DNA of 64,000 bases from Roseobacter sp. CCS2. GTDB lineage: Bacteria; Pseudomonadota; Alphaproteobacteria; Rhodobacterales; Rhodobacteraceae. Location: the NCBI RefSeq assembly GCF_000169435.1, contig NZ_AAYB01000001.1:124001-188000 (forward strand), read 5' to 3'. Position numbers and translations under genes: made by a program. Every line of letters begins with the position of its first letter. Within the stretch, counting starts at the first letter, position 1. Positions 26,740-37,508 of this stretch are shown piece after piece. The notes under the pieces are model-generated. The model made no database searches, was not told the origin of the DNA, and was given only the letters and a program-made list of their open reading frames with translations.

Positions 26740-26756
26740 GCGTTTTGACGCGTAAG

Positions 26757-26780
26757 GAGCCTCCGGCGGAGGTATTTTAG
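26757..26780 (+). terminator. CCTCC-GGC-GGAGG hairpin with T run
   Basis: CCTCC (26760-26764) and GGAGG (26768-26772) pair over GGC, then TATTTTAG follows. This shape is widespread after genes in Roseobacter-type genomes. It ends the 26506 gene and occupies what would be the leader of the next gene. Confidence 0.65.
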
Positions 26781-26804
26781 AACATGAGAAGATGGGTGCA
26801 GCGC

Positions 26805-27902
26805 ATGACGACAGGTTTTTTCTGGGATGAGACATGCTTTTGGCATGGTGGGGGACATTATGCTGGCATGCTGCCTGTTGGCGGGTTGGTGCAGCCGCTT
26901 GACGGTGGTTTGCCCGAAAACCCCGAAACCAAACGGCGATTAAAAAACCTGATTGAAGTGACCGGGCTTGCAGCCGAATTGGCGATGCAAGGTGCCGATC
27001 CCGCAACGCGCAAAGATCTTTTGCGTGTGCATCCGGCCCATTATCTGGATGAATTCAAGGCGCTGTCTGATGCAGGCGGTGGTGAACTGGGGCGGCGCAC
27101 CCCCTTTGGGCCCGGCGGGTACGAAGTCGCGGCCCAGTCAGCAGGATTGGCAAAGGCCGCCTTGGCAGCCGTACTGAAAGGTGAGGTCAGCAACGCTTAT
27201 TCGCTGTCGCGCCCGCCCGGCCACCATTGCCTGCCCGATTATCCAAACGGGTTTTGCCTGCTCAACAACATCGGTATCGCGATTGAGGCGGCAAAGGCTG
27301 AAGGGCTTGCCCAGCGCTTTGCCGTGCTGGATTGGGATGTGCATCACGGCAATGGGACAGAGGCCGTGTTCTACGACCGGTCTGATGTTTTGACAGTATC
27401 TTTGCATCAAGAACGCAATTATCCCATGGATACAGGCGCATTTGCCGACCGTGGTAAGGGCAATGGCGCAGGCTTCAACCTTAACATCCCGCTTCCGCCC
27501 GGCACTGGCCACAGTGGTTATCTGGCTGCGATGCAGCGTTTGGCCCTGCCCGCCATCCGCAACTTTGCGCCTGACGTTCTGATCATCGCATGCGGTTTTG
27601 ATGCGGCTGCCAACGATCCGCTGGGCCGCATGCTGGCTACGGCTGAAACCTTTACTATGATGACCCGGCAGGTCATGGCGCTGGCGCAGGACGTTTGCGC
27701 AGGCAAACTGTTGATGGTGCACGAAGGTGGTTATTCAGAAACCTACGTACCTTTCTGCGGCCATAACGTGCTGCAGGAAATGGTGGGCAGCGCGATCACA
27801 GCCCCTGATCCATTCGCAGAGGTTTTTCCACTGCGCCAACCTGACGCCCGTTTTGATGCGTTTCTCGACAGCTGGCTGGCAGAAATGGAAGCGGAACTCT
27901 GA
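26805..27902 (+). CDS. Histone-deacetylase-family amidohydrolase
   Basis: This protein of about 365 residues has the arginase/deacetylase fold. Zinc and catalytic residues are in SRPPGHHCLPDYPNGFCLLNN, LDWDVHHGNGTEAVFY and CGFDAAANDPLG. In bacteria these class II-like HDAC relatives deacetylate polyamines, acetoin-related molecules or protein lysines; the substrate here is unknown. MTTGFFWDE at 26805 was chosen because the repeat-like hairpin element overlaps the longer frame from 26784. It stands alone, ahead of the nitroreductase gene. Confidence 0.9.
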   Translation: MTTGFFWDETCFWHGGGHYAGMLPVGGLVQPLDGGLPENPETKRRLKNLIEVTGLAAELAMQGADPATRKDLLRVHPAHYLDEFKALSDAGGGELGRRTPFGPGGYEVAAQSAGLAKAALAAVLKGEVSNAYSLSRPPGHHCLPDYPNGFCLLNNIGIAIEAAKAEGLAQRFAVLDWDVHHGNGTEAVFYDRSDVLTVSLHQERNYPMDTGAFADRGKGNGAGFNLNIPLPPGTGHSGYLAAMQRLALPAIRNFAPDVLIIACGFDAAANDPLGRMLATAETFTMMTRQVMALAQDVCAGKLLMVHEGGYSETYVPFCGHNVLQEMVGSAITAPDPFAEVFPLRQPDARFDAFLDSWLAEMEAEL

Positions 27903-28003
27903 CAGCCGCCATGCCGCAACCTGTCATTCTGCGCGGCTGATTTACAATTATATTGCGGGGATGCCTGTGCGTGCATATCTGAAACGGAACTGAAAGGACG
28001 CTC

Positions 28004-28582
28004 ATGCCTGTACCCAACCCCGCTGCACTCGATTTTCTGCTGACCCGCCGGTCCCGGCCCGCCAAAACACTGACAACACCGGTCCCTGATCGCGCAACGC
28101 TTGAGACGCTGTTAACGGCAGCCGCACGCACGCCCGACCATGGCAAACTGGAACCTTGGCGCTTTATCGTGCTGACCAAACCAGCGCTGGCAAGACTGGC
28201 CCAGATGGTGCCGGGACGCGGGGCCGCGTTGAGCATTGATCCTGACAAGATGACCAAGGCGCAGGACCAATTCGGCAACGCCGATCTGGCTGTGGCCGTG
28301 ATCAGCAGCCCAAAACCGTCCGAGAAAATCCCCCGGATCGAACAGGTCTACTCAGCGGGGGCCGTCTGCTTGGCGCTGGTCAATGCTGGGCTGGCCGCTG
28401 GCTGGGGCGCCAATTGGCTATCTGGCTGGGCCAGCCATGACCGGCGCTTTGTCACTGAAGGTCTGGGGTTGTCAGAACATGAAACCGTCGCCGGTTTCAT
28501 CCACCTTGGTACCGAAACAAATGCACCCCCCGAAAGACCACGCCCGCAACTGGACGCCATCACAACGTGGGTTGACGCATGA
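28004..28582 (+). CDS. Nitroreductase-family flavoprotein
   Basis: This 192-residue FMN-dependent protein of the nitroreductase superfamily, YdjA-like branch, has the N-terminal RRSRPAKTLTTP phosphate-binding arginines and the RTPDHGKLEPWRFIVL segment. It also has the late AAGWGANWLSGW and a GFIHLGTE strand. The short length fits YdjA, which works as a dimer with FMN at the interface. Its stop overlaps the next gene by ATGA, so it is coupled to the EI24 membrane protein. Confidence 0.9.
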   Translation: MPVPNPAALDFLLTRRSRPAKTLTTPVPDRATLETLLTAAARTPDHGKLEPWRFIVLTKPALARLAQMVPGRGAALSIDPDKMTKAQDQFGNADLAVAVISSPKPSEKIPRIEQVYSAGAVCLALVNAGLAAGWGANWLSGWASHDRRFVTEGLGLSEHETVAGFIHLGTETNAPPERPRPQLDAITTWVDA

Positions 28583-29268
28583 TCCTTGCGTCTTTTCTTA
28601 AAGCGGTCGCGCAACTGCCGGACCGCCGCTTTCGCAGTGTGCTATGGCGGGGCATTGCCCTGACGATTGCCCTTTTGGTGGGTATCTATGCCTTGCTGCT
28701 GTGGCTGATCGAATGGCTGACAGACGACCCCATCACACTGCCGGGCGTCGGCGAAGTCACATGGGTTGGTGACCTGTTGGGATGGGGCTCACTCGGACTT
28801 GTCATATTGATGTCGATTTTTCTTATGGTGCCTGTGGCGTCGGCGATCACATCACTTTTCCTGGACGAAGTGGCACAAGCGGTTGAGGACAAGCATTTTA
28901 CCGGCCTGCCAGACGTGCCGCATCTGACAATTTGGGATGGGCTGCGCGATACGGTGAACTTTCTGGGCGTGTTGATCGCCGCAAATATCTTTGCCTTCAT
29001 CCTTTACATCATCTTCCCCTTTGCTGCGATTTTCATCTTCTATGCGTTGAACGGATACTTGCTGGGGCGGGAATATTTTCAACTGGCCGCCATGCGGCGT
29101 ATCGGGCGTGCGGCGGCAAAAGACCTGCGCAAACAACACAGCATGAAAATCTGGCTCGCAGGCTGCCTTATGGCCGTTCCGCTGACATTCCCACTGATCA
29201 ACCTGATCATTCCAATACTAGGGGCGGCGACCTTTACGCACCTTTACCACGCGGTCAGTCGCGGCTGA
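28579..29268 (+). CDS. EI24 (CysZ-like) membrane protein
   Basis: This 229-residue protein has four hydrophobic segments and the EI24-domain features LWRGIALTIALL, FLDEVAQAVEDKHF, the central NFLGVLIAANIFAFILYII, and LNGYLLGREYFQLAAMRRIG. The EI24 domain includes the sulfate importer CysZ, but most alphaproteobacterial members are uncharacterised, so sulfate transport should not be assumed. It is coupled to the nitroreductase and ends in a 14-base overlap with the convergent DUF1467 gene. Confidence 0.85.
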   Translation: MILASFLKAVAQLPDRRFRSVLWRGIALTIALLVGIYALLLWLIEWLTDDPITLPGVGEVTWVGDLLGWGSLGLVILMSIFLMVPVASAITSLFLDEVAQAVEDKHFTGLPDVPHLTIWDGLRDTVNFLGVLIAANIFAFILYIIFPFAAIFIFYALNGYLLGREYFQLAAMRRIGRAAAKDLRKQHSMKIWLAGCLMAVPLTFPLINLIIPILGAATFTHLYHAVSRG

Positions 29269-29542
29269 CCTCTGGTGTCGACATGCGTTCAAACCAGTCA
29301 ATATCGCGGATCGTAATCGCACCGGTCAGGATTGTCCCGGCAATCACAACCCAGATCGGAAAGGCCCATAGGGTGGTCACCTTGGCCTTCCGCTTGATAT
29401 TAAAGTTCGCAGGCGATGATGCATGCGTGCCGGGCACAATTTCACCGGCCTCGCCCTGTGTCTCAAGGCGCAAGGGCAGCACGATGAAAAATACGACCGT
29501 CCAGATGACAGCAAACAGGACAATTGCGGATACAGGACCCAA
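29255..29542 (-). CDS. DUF1467-family membrane protein
   Basis: This 95-residue protein has two membrane helices separated by a polar segment (LETQGEAGEIVPGTHASSPANFNIKRKAKVT). This matches the DUF1467 family of Rhodobacterales, which often follows mce as here. The start is TTG at 29542, preceded by AAGGA, because no ATG is suitably placed. The function is unknown. Confidence 0.85.
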   Translation of the reverse strand: MGPVSAIVLFAVIWTVVFFIVLPLRLETQGEAGEIVPGTHASSPANFNIKRKAKVTTLWAFPIWVVIAGTILTGAITIRDIDWFERMSTPEVSRD

Positions 29543-29605
29543 CGCGGTATTCCTTATATAGACCGATGGTTTTCAGATACGCTGAATAGGCGTTCAGACA
29601 AGGGG

Positions 29606-30010
29606 TTAAACCTGCTCTAATTCGACCAGACAGCCATTAAAATCCTTGGGATGCAGGAACAGCACAGGCTTACCATGCGCGCCGATCTTTGGCTCACCGC
29701 CACCAAGTACGCGTGCGCCTTCTGCCAGCAAATGGTCGCGGGCTGCAAGAATGTCGTCCACTTCATAACACACATGATGAATGCCGCCTGATGGGTTCTT
29801 ATCCAGAAACCCCCGGATCGGAGAGCTTTCGCCCAGTGGATACAGCAATTCAATCTTGGTATTGGGCAGATTGATGAACACAACTGTGACGCCATGATCC
29901 GGCTCATCCTGCGGCGCGCCCACGTCGGCACCCAGCATGGTGCGATATTGCGCGCTTGCTGCTTCCAGATCAGGGACAGCGATTGCAACGTGGTTAAGGC
30001 GACCAATCAT
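29606..30010 (-). CDS. mce: Methylmalonyl-CoA epimerase
   Basis: This protein of about 134 residues is of the vicinal-oxygen-chelate fold. MIGRLNHVAIAVPDLEAAS opens the first module, and metal ligands come from the LNHVAIAV histidine, GGIHHVCYEVDD and the final CLVELEQ glutamate. It interconverts (R)- and (S)-methylmalonyl-CoA in propionate assimilation. AGGAGA precedes the ATG at 30010. A DUF1467 gene follows in the usual Rhodobacterales order. Confidence 0.93.
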   Translation of the reverse strand: MIGRLNHVAIAVPDLEAASAQYRTMLGADVGAPQDEPDHGVTVVFINLPNTKIELLYPLGESSPIRGFLDKNPSGGIHHVCYEVDDILAARDHLLAEGARVLGGGEPKIGAHGKPVLFLHPKDFNGCLVELEQV

Positions 30011-30137
30011 AAGCGTTTCTCCTGTTTTGCGCTTTATGGCGTTTGGGTGGGGCGGGTGCAACGGACGATGCGGTTAACGTCCTCTTCACCTTGCGGTGGT
30101 TTCAATGGGGCTCGCTGCCAAAAAGGGAAGAATCGCC

Positions 30138-30851
30138 ATGGAAACGCTTGACGGCCTGATGTTCACCCGTGCACCCACTGCACGCCGCCCGCTGCTGGGC
30201 CTGACTGTGCTGGTGGTTGAAGACAGCCGTTTCGCAAGCGAGGCGGTGCGCTTGATGTGCCTGCGCTCTGGCGCGCGGATCAGGCGCGCAGATAGCCTTG
30301 AAAATGCACGACGGCACCTTGCGATCTATCGGCCAACCGTGCTGTTGGTCGATGTCGGGCTGCCCGACGGCTCTGGCCTCTCGCTTATCCGCACGGCAAC
30401 AGAGGCGACACCAAGGATCGAAGTCGTGCTGGGGATGAGTGGTGAAGACCACAACGCCGATGTTGTGGCGGCTGGCGCAGATGGCTTTGTTACCAAACCA
30501 GTGCAAAGTCTTTTGGCCTTTCAAACAGCCATTCTGGAGCACCTACCGAAGGATCGGCAACCCCCATCCCCGCGCAGCGTGAATGATGAAACCATCCGCC
30601 CTGATCTGATCGCTTATCGCGATGACCTGAACCATATTGCGCAAGTCCTTGACGACACCAATGACGATGGCGCGCTTGATTATGTCACACAATTCCTGAG
30701 CGGTGTCGCGCGCAGCGCGCATGACCATGACCTTGACGCGGCGGTCGAAAACCTTAGCAAACTGCGGCGCGCAGGCGACAACCCTGATGCAGGTGTCGTC
30801 GCGCTGACGCAATTGGTACAAACACGCATCGCGGCAAGTGGGCCGCTTTAG
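30138..30851 (+). CDS. Response regulator receiver protein with helical output region
   Basis: This protein of about 237 residues has a receiver domain at about 20-135: [13 protein letters not shown] provides the acidic pair, [14 protein letters not shown] the phospho-acceptor aspartate, MSGED the switch residue, and FVTKP the lysine. The C-terminal 100 residues form a helical region without a recognised DNA-binding domain. It is therefore a stand-alone or adaptor-type regulator. No histidine kinase is adjacent. Its stop overlaps aspS by four bases. Confidence 0.9.
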   Translation: METLDGLMFTRAPTARRPLLGLTVLVVEDSRFASEAVRLMCLRSGARIRRADSLENARRHLAIYRPTVLLVDVGLPDGSGLSLIRTATEATPRIEVVLGMSGEDHNADVVAAGADGFVTKPVQSLLAFQTAILEHLPKDRQPPSPRSVNDETIRPDLIAYRDDLNHIAQVLDDTNDDGALDYVTQFLSGVARSAHDHDLDAAVENLSKLRRAGDNPDAGVVALTQLVQTRIAASGPL

Positions 30852-32701
30852 CTTTCAGGCGGCAGGACGCGCAGGCGCAATTCGCGCAACTGTTCGTTCT
30901 GCGGCTCGCTTGGGGCGTCCATCATCAAATCTTCGGCACGCTGGTTCATCGGGAACATGATAACCTCGCGGATGTTGGATGCATCCGCGAGCAACATTAC
31001 GATCCGGTCGATACCGGCCGCACAACCACCGTGGGGTGGCGCGCCGTACTGGAACGCGTTGACCATGCCGCCAAAACGCTTTTCAACCTCGTCCTTACCA
31101 TAACCGGCCAGTTCAAACGCCTTAAACATAATCTCGGGACGGTGGTTCCGGATCGCGCCAGACACCAACTCGTACCCGTTGCACGCAAGATCATATTGAT
31201 AGCCCAAAACCTTAAGCGGATCACCGTCAAGTGCGGCCATCCCACCTTGCGGCATCGAGAACGGGTTGTGCTCAAAATCAATCTTGCCGGTTTCTTCGTC
31301 CTGTTCGTAAATCGGGAAATCCACGATCCACGCAAAGGCAAAACGGTTCTGATCCGTCAGACCCAATTCATCGCCGATGACATTGCGGGCCTTACCGGCC
31401 ACACCTTCAAACGCCTTCGGCTTGCCACCAAGGAAAAACGCCGCATCGCCCAAACCCAGACCCAACTGCTGGCGAATAGCCTCGGTCCGCTCCGGCCCGA
31501 TGTTTTTGGCCAGCGGCCCTGCCGCTTCCATACCGCCTTCGACTTCGCCTGATTTCAGCTTGGCCTGCGCCTCTTTCACCGAAATGCCCAACTCTTGCGC
31601 CACCGCATCGGCGGTCTTTTCACGCCAAAAGATATACCCCATCCCGGGCAACCCTTCTTTCTGGACAAAGGCGTTCATACGGTCACAAAACTTGCGGCTC
31701 CCACCGGTGGGGGCCGGGATCGCGCGCACCTCGGTGCCCTCTTGCTCCAATAGCTTGGCAAAAATCGCAAAACCCGATCCCGCAAAATGCTCTGACACAA
31801 CCTGCATCTTAATCGGGTTGCGCAGGTCCGGCTTATCGCTGCCATACCACAGGGCGGCGTCACGATACGAAATCTGCTCCCAAGTTTGGTCCACTTTCCG
31901 GCCGCCACCAAACTCTTCGAAAATCCCTGTAATCACAGGCTGGATGGTGTCAAATACATCCTGCTGCTCAACAAAGGACATCTCCAAATCCAACTGATAA
32001 AAATCAGTGGGCGAACGGTCTGCGCGCGGATCTTCATCGCGGAAACACGGGGCAATCTGGAAATACTTGTCATAGCCCGACACCATAATCAGCTGCTTGA
32101 ACTGCTGGGGGGCCTGCGGCAGGGCGTAAAACTTGCCGGGATGCAAACGGGATGGCACCAGAAAATCGCGCGCACCTTCTGGGGAAGACGCCGTAATGAT
32201 CGGCGTCTGATATTCACGAAACCCACTGTCCCACATGCGCCGCCGCATAGAGGCCACAACGTCAGACCGCAGTTTCATGTTGTCCTGCATCGCCTCACGG
32301 CGCAGATCCAGATAGCGGTACTTCAGGCGGGTTTCCTCAGGGTATTCCTGATCGCCAAACACCATGAGCGGCAGTTCTTTTGACGCACCCAGCACTTCAA
32401 TGGCCCGCACAAACACCTCAACCTCACCGGTGGGCAGCTTGGTGTTTACCAGTTCCGGATCACGCGCCTTCACCTCACCATCAATGCGAATGCACCATTC
32501 AGACCGCACCTTTTCCACATCGGCAAAGGCCGCAGAATCCGGGTCACACAGCACCTGTGTGATCCCGTAGTGGTCGCGCAAATCAATAAACAGGATCCCA
32601 CCATGATCGCGCACCCGATTGACCCAGCCCGACAGACGGACAGTATCGCCCACATTGGCGGCGGTCAGATCGGCACAGGTATGGCTGCGGTAAGCATGCA
32701 T
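30848..32701 (-). CDS. aspS: Aspartyl-tRNA synthetase
   Basis: This 617-residue class II synthetase has the N-terminal OB-fold anticodon domain ([23 protein letters not shown]), motif 2 [10 protein letters not shown], the bacterial GAD insertion in the middle (about 290-420), and motif 3 [12 protein letters not shown]. It charges tRNA-Asp. Because no search was possible, I cannot tell whether it is of the discriminating or the non-discriminating type. It is slightly longer than E. coli AspS and stands alone on the minus strand. Confidence 0.97.
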   Translation of the reverse strand: MHAYRSHTCADLTAANVGDTVRLSGWVNRVRDHGGILFIDLRDHYGITQVLCDPDSAAFADVEKVRSEWCIRIDGEVKARDPELVNTKLPTGEVEVFVRAIEVLGASKELPLMVFGDQEYPEETRLKYRYLDLRREAMQDNMKLRSDVVASMRRRMWDSGFREYQTPIITASSPEGARDFLVPSRLHPGKFYALPQAPQQFKQLIMVSGYDKYFQIAPCFRDEDPRADRSPTDFYQLDLEMSFVEQQDVFDTIQPVITGIFEEFGGGRKVDQTWEQISYRDAALWYGSDKPDLRNPIKMQVVSEHFAGSGFAIFAKLLEQEGTEVRAIPAPTGGSRKFCDRMNAFVQKEGLPGMGYIFWREKTADAVAQELGISVKEAQAKLKSGEVEGGMEAAGPLAKNIGPERTEAIRQQLGLGLGDAAFFLGGKPKAFEGVAGKARNVIGDELGLTDQNRFAFAWIVDFPIYEQDEETGKIDFEHNPFSMPQGGMAALDGDPLKVLGYQYDLACNGYELVSGAIRNHRPEIMFKAFELAGYGKDEVEKRFGGMVNAFQYGAPPHGGCAAGIDRIVMLLADASNIREVIMFPMNQRAEDLMMDAPSEPQNEQLRELRLRVLPPES

Positions 32702-32885
32702 GAGTATATCCTCAAAGGGTCAAATGGTCGGCCCGATACACCCCTTTGCCTAGGCGAAGTCAACCATTCCTCATCATCTTGCTCAAAAAACTCTCGGCCA
32801 AAGCTGCAAAATCCGCCACAATACCTTGCGCCCGGACGCGCCATCCCTATAACCCACGACAATTTGCAAATAAGGGGGCACTGCC

Positions 32886-35800
32886 ATGCCAAAGCGCACC
32901 GACATCCAGTCGATCATGATTATCGGCGCGGGCCCCATTATTATCGGACAGGCGTGCGAGTTCGATTACTCCGGTGCCCAAGCCTGCAAAGCGCTGCGCG
33001 AAGAAGGCTACCGCGTCATCCTCGTCAACTCCAACCCAGCCACGATCATGACTGATCCGGGGCTGGCAGATGCGACATACATCGAACCGATCACCCCCGA
33101 AATTGTCGCCAAAATCATCGAAAAAGAATGCCCCGATGCGCTGTTGCCCACCATGGGCGGCCAGACCGGGTTGAACACGTCGCTCGCGCTAGCCGACATG
33201 GGTGTGCTGGACAAATTCAATGTCGAAATGATCGGGGCCAAGCGCGAAGCCATTGAAATGGCCGAAGATCGCAAACTGTTCCGCGAAGCGATGGACCGTT
33301 TGGGTATCGAAAACCCCAAAGCCACCATTGTCACCGCCCCCGAAGTGGACGGCAAACAAGACCTCGACACAGGCGTCAAAATCGCGCTGGACGCACTGGA
33401 AGACATCGGCCTGCCCGCCATCATCCGCCCCGCCTTTACCCTTGGCGGCACAGGCGGTGGCGTGGCCTATAACCGCGAAGAATACGAACATTTCTGCCGA
33501 ACGGGGATGGACGCGTCTCCCGTCGGCCAAATCCTTGTCGATGAATCGCTATTGGGCTGGAAAGAATTCGAGATGGAGGTCGTGCGCGACCGTGCCGACA
33601 ACGCCATCATCGTCTGCGCCATCGAAAACGTGGACCCCATGGGCGTGCATACGGGCGACAGCATCACAGTCGCCCCCGCGCTGACGCTGACGGACAAAGA
33701 ATATCAGATCATGCGGACACACAGCATCAACGTGCTGCGCGAAATCGGGGTCGAAACGGGCGGATCCAATGTGCAATGGGCCGTGAACCCCGATGACGGG
33801 CGCATGGTGGTGATCGAAATGAACCCGCGCGTCTCCCGCTCCTCTGCGCTGGCGTCCAAAGCAACCGGTTTTCCGATTGCCAAGATCGCCGCGAAACTGG
33901 CGATTGGGTACACGCTGGATGAGCTCGACAACGACATCACCGGCGTCACACCCGCATCGTTCGAACCCACAATCGACTATGTCGTAACCAAAATCCCGCG
34001 CTTTGCGTTTGAAAAATTCGCAGGCTCTGAACCCTATCTGACCACTGCAATGAAGTCGGTAGGCGAAGCGATGGCGATTGGCCGCACATTCCACGAAAGC
34101 ATGCAAAAGGCGCTCGCGTCCATGGAAACAGGCCTGACCGGTTTCGACGACATCGACATCCCCGGCGCACCAGACACAGCGGCAATCACCAAAGCGCTGG
34201 CTAAACAAACACCCGACCGTATCCGCGTGATTGCCCAAGCCATGCGGCACGGGCTGTCAGACGACGATATCTTCGCCGTTACCAAATTCGACCCATGGTT
34301 CCTGGCCCGTATCCGCGAAATCATCGACGCCGAAGCCGACATCATCAAAAATGGCCTGCCCGTCACCGAAGATGGGCTGCGCGCTGTCAAAATGCTGGGC
34401 TTCACTGACGCACGCCTGGCCATCCTGACGGGTCGCAACGAAGATCAAGTGCGCCGCGCGCGCCACAACCTTGGCGTCACCGCCGTGTTCAAAAGGATCG
34501 ACACTTGCGGCGCTGAATTTGAAGCGCAAACACCCTATATGTATTCCACCTACGAGACCCCCGTGATGGGCGACGCGGAATGCGAAGCGCGTCCCAGCGA
34601 CCGCAAAAAGGTCGTCATCCTCGGCGGTGGCCCAAACCGGATTGGCCAAGGGATCGAGTTTGATTACTGCTGCTGCCACGCCTGTTTCGCCCTGACCGAT
34701 CAGGGGTACGAGACGATCATGATCAACTGCAACCCCGAGACGGTCAGCACCGATTACGACACCTCTGACCGCCTGTACTTTGAGCCGCTGACATTCGAAC
34801 ACGTCATGGAAATCCTGCGGGTTGAACAAGACAATGGCACCCTGCACGGCGTTATCGTGCAATTCGGCGGGCAGACCCCGCTGAAATTGGCCAACGCGCT
34901 GAACGACGCTGGCATCCCGATCCTTGGCACCACGCCTGACAGCATCGATCTGGCCGAAGATCGCGAGCGTTTCCAGCAGCTCGTCCAGAAACTGGGCCTC
35001 AAGCAGCCGCACAACGGCATCGCCTCTACCGACGAAGAGGCGCTGAACATCGCCGAAGGCATCGGTTTCCCCCTCGTTATCCGTCCGTCCTTCGTGTTGG
35101 GTGGCCGCGCCATGGAAATCGTGCGCGATATGGACCAGCTGCGCCGCTATATCTCTGACGCCGTGGTCGTGTCGGGCGACAGCCCCGTCCTGCTCGACAG
35201 CTACCTGTCCGGTGCAGTCGAAGTCGACGTCGACTGCCTCTCTGACGGCAAAAACACCCATGTCGCGGGCATCATGCAGCACATCGAAGAGGCGGGCGTC
35301 CACTCCGGCGACAGCGCCTGTTCCCTGCCCCCCTACTCGCTCTCCGACGCGATGATCGCGGAAATCCGCAGCCAGACGGAAAAACTCGCCAAAGCGCTGA
35401 ACGTCGTCGGCCTCATGAACATCCAGTTCGCCGTCAAAGACGAAACCGTTTATCTGATCGAGGTGAACCCCCGCGCATCCCGCACCGTGCCTTTCGTGGC
35501 CAAAGCCACTGATTCAGCCATCGCCTCCATCGCCGCACGGCTGATGGCGGGTGAACCGCTGTCGAACTTCCCCCTGCGCGACCCTTACCCGGAAACCGAA
35601 AACCCGATGGACGTGCTGCCCATGGGCGACGCCTTTACGCTCGCCGATCCACACACCCCATGGTTCAGCGTGAAAGAGGCCGTTCTGCCCTTCGCCCGCT
35701 TCCCCGGCGTCGATACGATCCTCGGCCCCGAAATGCGGTCCACCGGAGAGGTCATGGGCTGGGACCGGTCCTTCCCCCGCGCGTTCCTCAAGGCGCAAAT

Positions 35801-36215
35801 GGGCGCAGGCGCCGAACTGCCAGAGGCCGGGACCGTCTTTATCTCGATCAAAGACGCCGACAAAACCGACGCCATGCTGGAAGCCGCGCAAATGCTGCTG
35901 AAACTGGGGTTCAGCATCGTGGCCACGCGGGGCACCGCCGCCTGGCTCACTGAAAACGAAATTGATTGCGAAATCGTCAACAAAGTCTACGAAGGCGGAC
36001 TGACCATCGTCGACCGGCTCAAAGACGGGCACATCGCACTGGTCTTCAACACCACCGAAGGGGCCCAAGCGGTCGAAGACAGCCGCGACATCCGCGCCGT
36101 CGCCCTCTACGATAAAATCCCCTACTTCACGACAGCTGCGGCATCACATGCGGCAGTATTGGCGATGCAAGCACGGGTCGAGGGAGATGTGGGGGTGAGA
36201 AGCTTGCAGGGGTAG
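32886..36215 (+). CDS. carB: Carbamoyl-phosphate synthase large subunit
   Basis: This 1109-residue two-domain ATP-grasp synthase has first-half features [22 protein letters not shown] and the second-half duplicate [23 protein letters not shown]-terminal allosteric MGS-like domain follows, ending near [14 protein letters not shown]. It makes carbamoyl phosphate for arginine (via argF at 5.4 kb) and pyrimidine synthesis. The length is normal. carA is not adjacent. The DNA is strongly GC-rich and long frames on the other strand are shadows. Confidence 0.97.
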   Translation: MPKRTDIQSIMIIGAGPIIIGQACEFDYSGAQACKALREEGYRVILVNSNPATIMTDPGLADATYIEPITPEIVAKIIEKECPDALLPTMGGQTGLNTSLALADMGVLDKFNVEMIGAKREAIEMAEDRKLFREAMDRLGIENPKATIVTAPEVDGKQDLDTGVKIALDALEDIGLPAIIRPAFTLGGTGGGVAYNREEYEHFCRTGMDASPVGQILVDESLLGWKEFEMEVVRDRADNAIIVCAIENVDPMGVHTGDSITVAPALTLTDKEYQIMRTHSINVLREIGVETGGSNVQWAVNPDDGRMVVIEMNPRVSRSSALASKATGFPIAKIAAKLAIGYTLDELDNDITGVTPASFEPTIDYVVTKIPRFAFEKFAGSEPYLTTAMKSVGEAMAIGRTFHESMQKALASMETGLTGFDDIDIPGAPDTAAITKALAKQTPDRIRVIAQAMRHGLSDDDIFAVTKFDPWFLARIREIIDAEADIIKNGLPVTEDGLRAVKMLGFTDARLAILTGRNEDQVRRARHNLGVTAVFKRIDTCGAEFEAQTPYMYSTYETPVMGDAECEARPSDRKKVVILGGGPNRIGQGIEFDYCCCHACFALTDQGYETIMINCNPETVSTDYDTSDRLYFEPLTFEHVMEILRVEQDNGTLHGVIVQFGGQTPLKLANALNDAGIPILGTTPDSIDLAEDRERFQQLVQKLGLKQPHNGIASTDEEALNIAEGIGFPLVIRPSFVLGGRAMEIVRDMDQLRRYISDAVVVSGDSPVLLDSYLSGAVEVDVDCLSDGKNTHVAGIMQHIEEAGVHSGDSACSLPPYSLSDAMIAEIRSQTEKLAKALNVVGLMNIQFAVKDETVYLIEVNPRASRTVPFVAKATDSAIASIAARLMAGEPLSNFPLRDPYPETENPMDVLPMGDAFTLADPHTPWFSVKEAVLPFARFPGVDTILGPEMRSTGEVMGWDRSFPRAFLKAQMGAGAELPEAGTVFISIKDADKTDAMLEAAQMLLKLGFSIVATRGTAAWLTENEIDCEIVNKVYEGGLTIVDRLKDGHIALVFNTTEGAQAVEDSRDIRAVALYDKIPYFTTAAASHAAVLAMQARVEGDVGVRSLQG

Positions 36216-36257
36216 GTTTTCCTTTCCCAATCCCGCCCTTCGGCCTATGAATATTGT

Positions 36258-36983
36258 ATGACAGAACAAGAAAAAACCTGCTTTGTGATTTCACCAATCG
36301 GCTCAATTGGGTCTGACGTTAGACGGCGGGCAGATTGCTGCCTTCAATACATCATAAAGCCAGCGTTTACAGAGTTAGGTTTTTCCAAAATTGAGCGTAT
36401 CGATGAAGCTGATGAAGCTGGGCAAATTACGCCTGGCATTATCAAGCGTATTCACGAAGCAGATTGGTGCGTCGCAGACCTAAGCGGTCTAAACGCAAAC
36501 GTATTTTATGAAATTGGTATACGCCATGCGTTCCAAAAGCCAATTATTCACATGAGTAGCGAAATGGGTGAAATTCCTTTTGATAACTCACATCAGAATA
36601 CGATCGAATACGTTCACGATGATCCTCACTCGCATAAGAAATGTATTGACCGGATCAAAAACCAAGTCATGAAAGCCAATGAAACACCGGATCACTTTTC
36701 TACGCCAGTTAGCATGGCACTTGGAATGAGCGCATTGGAAGAATCAGGTGATAGTCGTGACGAAATTATTTCAAACCTGACAGAACGCATAGGGCGACTA
36801 GAAACGGATTATAGAAATGCTGATAAGATCACTACTCAATATGCTATAGAAAACCGAATACTAGAAGAAAGACTGCTCAAAAGGGATGCTAAGCGAGCGG
36901 GTGTGAATTGGAATATGCTGTATCGAGAGCCAATAACAGTGTTGGGGTCGGGTGGAGTTACTAAACGTGAAGATGACGATTGA
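36258..36983 (+). CDS. Nucleoside deoxyribosyltransferase/TIR-like orphan
   Basis: This 241-residue protein has an N-terminal pattern seen in TIR-like and N-deoxyribosyltransferase-like nucleotide-binding proteins of bacterial islands. It has CFVISPIGSIGS, then YIIKPAFTELGFSKIERIDEADEAGQI, and ADLSGLNANVFYEIGIRHA, where the glutamate of VFYE sits at the catalytic position. The C-terminal half has a predicted coiled coil (about 165-215). The DNA is clearly more AT-rich than all neighbours, so recent transfer is likely. A role in defence through NAD or nucleotide cleavage is inference. No partner gene is adjacent. Confidence 0.6.
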   Translation: MTEQEKTCFVISPIGSIGSDVRRRADCCLQYIIKPAFTELGFSKIERIDEADEAGQITPGIIKRIHEADWCVADLSGLNANVFYEIGIRHAFQKPIIHMSSEMGEIPFDNSHQNTIEYVHDDPHSHKKCIDRIKNQVMKANETPDHFSTPVSMALGMSALEESGDSRDEIISNLTERIGRLETDYRNADKITTQYAIENRILEERLLKRDAKRAGVNWNMLYREPITVLGSGGVTKREDDD

Positions 36984-37008
36984 TCGCTCCTACAAACTTT
37001 AGCCACCC

Positions 37009-37446
37009 TCACCTTTCCGCCAAATACCGCGCCCTTCTCTCGTCCAACTCCGCCTCCATCTTCTGCAAGCCGCCCCAGCCCGGCCGCTCGACCCGGGTCT
37101 GGTCCAACCGCTCGGGGTGCAGCACATAATCCGTGGTGTCCGGTCCGTCGATAATTCCTGCCAGCCGGTAGTGCATGAACGCCCGCAGCACCCGGTTCAT
37201 CCGGGGCTGATACCCTTCCCCCATCGCCTTGAAGAATTTCACCACATCCGCATCCAGCCGGATCGTTACGCGCATCTTCTTGGGATCGCGGCGGTCGAAG
37301 TCTTCCCAGATCTCATCCCATTCCTTGGGCATGCACCGCAGTTTCGTGGCTGTCGCATGCAGATCATATTCAATCATCCGCAGCGCGTCGGTCGCATAGC
37401 TCCAATGGATCCGCTGGGTCTTGGTCATGTCTTTGGGATTGGTCAT
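37009..37446 (-). CDS. BrnA-like ribbon-helix-helix protein (orphan)
   Basis: This protein of about 145 residues has a central segment KKMRVTIRLDADVVKFFKAMGEGYQPRMNRVLRAFM, the ribbon-helix-helix signature of BrnA antitoxins. BrnA pairs with the RNase toxin BrnT and represses its own operon; no BrnT gene is beside it, so it may act as a plain repressor. GGAGG precedes the ATG at 37446. A longer frame from 37542 would run through a repeat array and was rejected. The region upstream holds four 11-bp-spaced motifs that may be its operator. Confidence 0.72.
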   Translation of the reverse strand: MTNPKDMTKTQRIHWSYATDALRMIEYDLHATATKLRCMPKEWDEIWEDFDRRDPKKMRVTIRLDADVVKFFKAMGEGYQPRMNRVLRAFMHYRLAGIIDGPDTTDYVLHPERLDQTRVERPGWGGLQKMEAELDERRARYLAER

Positions 37447-37508
37447 CGTGGTGTCCTCCTTTGCCGCCCAGATTGCCGTGACTGGGTGAACAAGGTGATG
37501 ACACAGCG

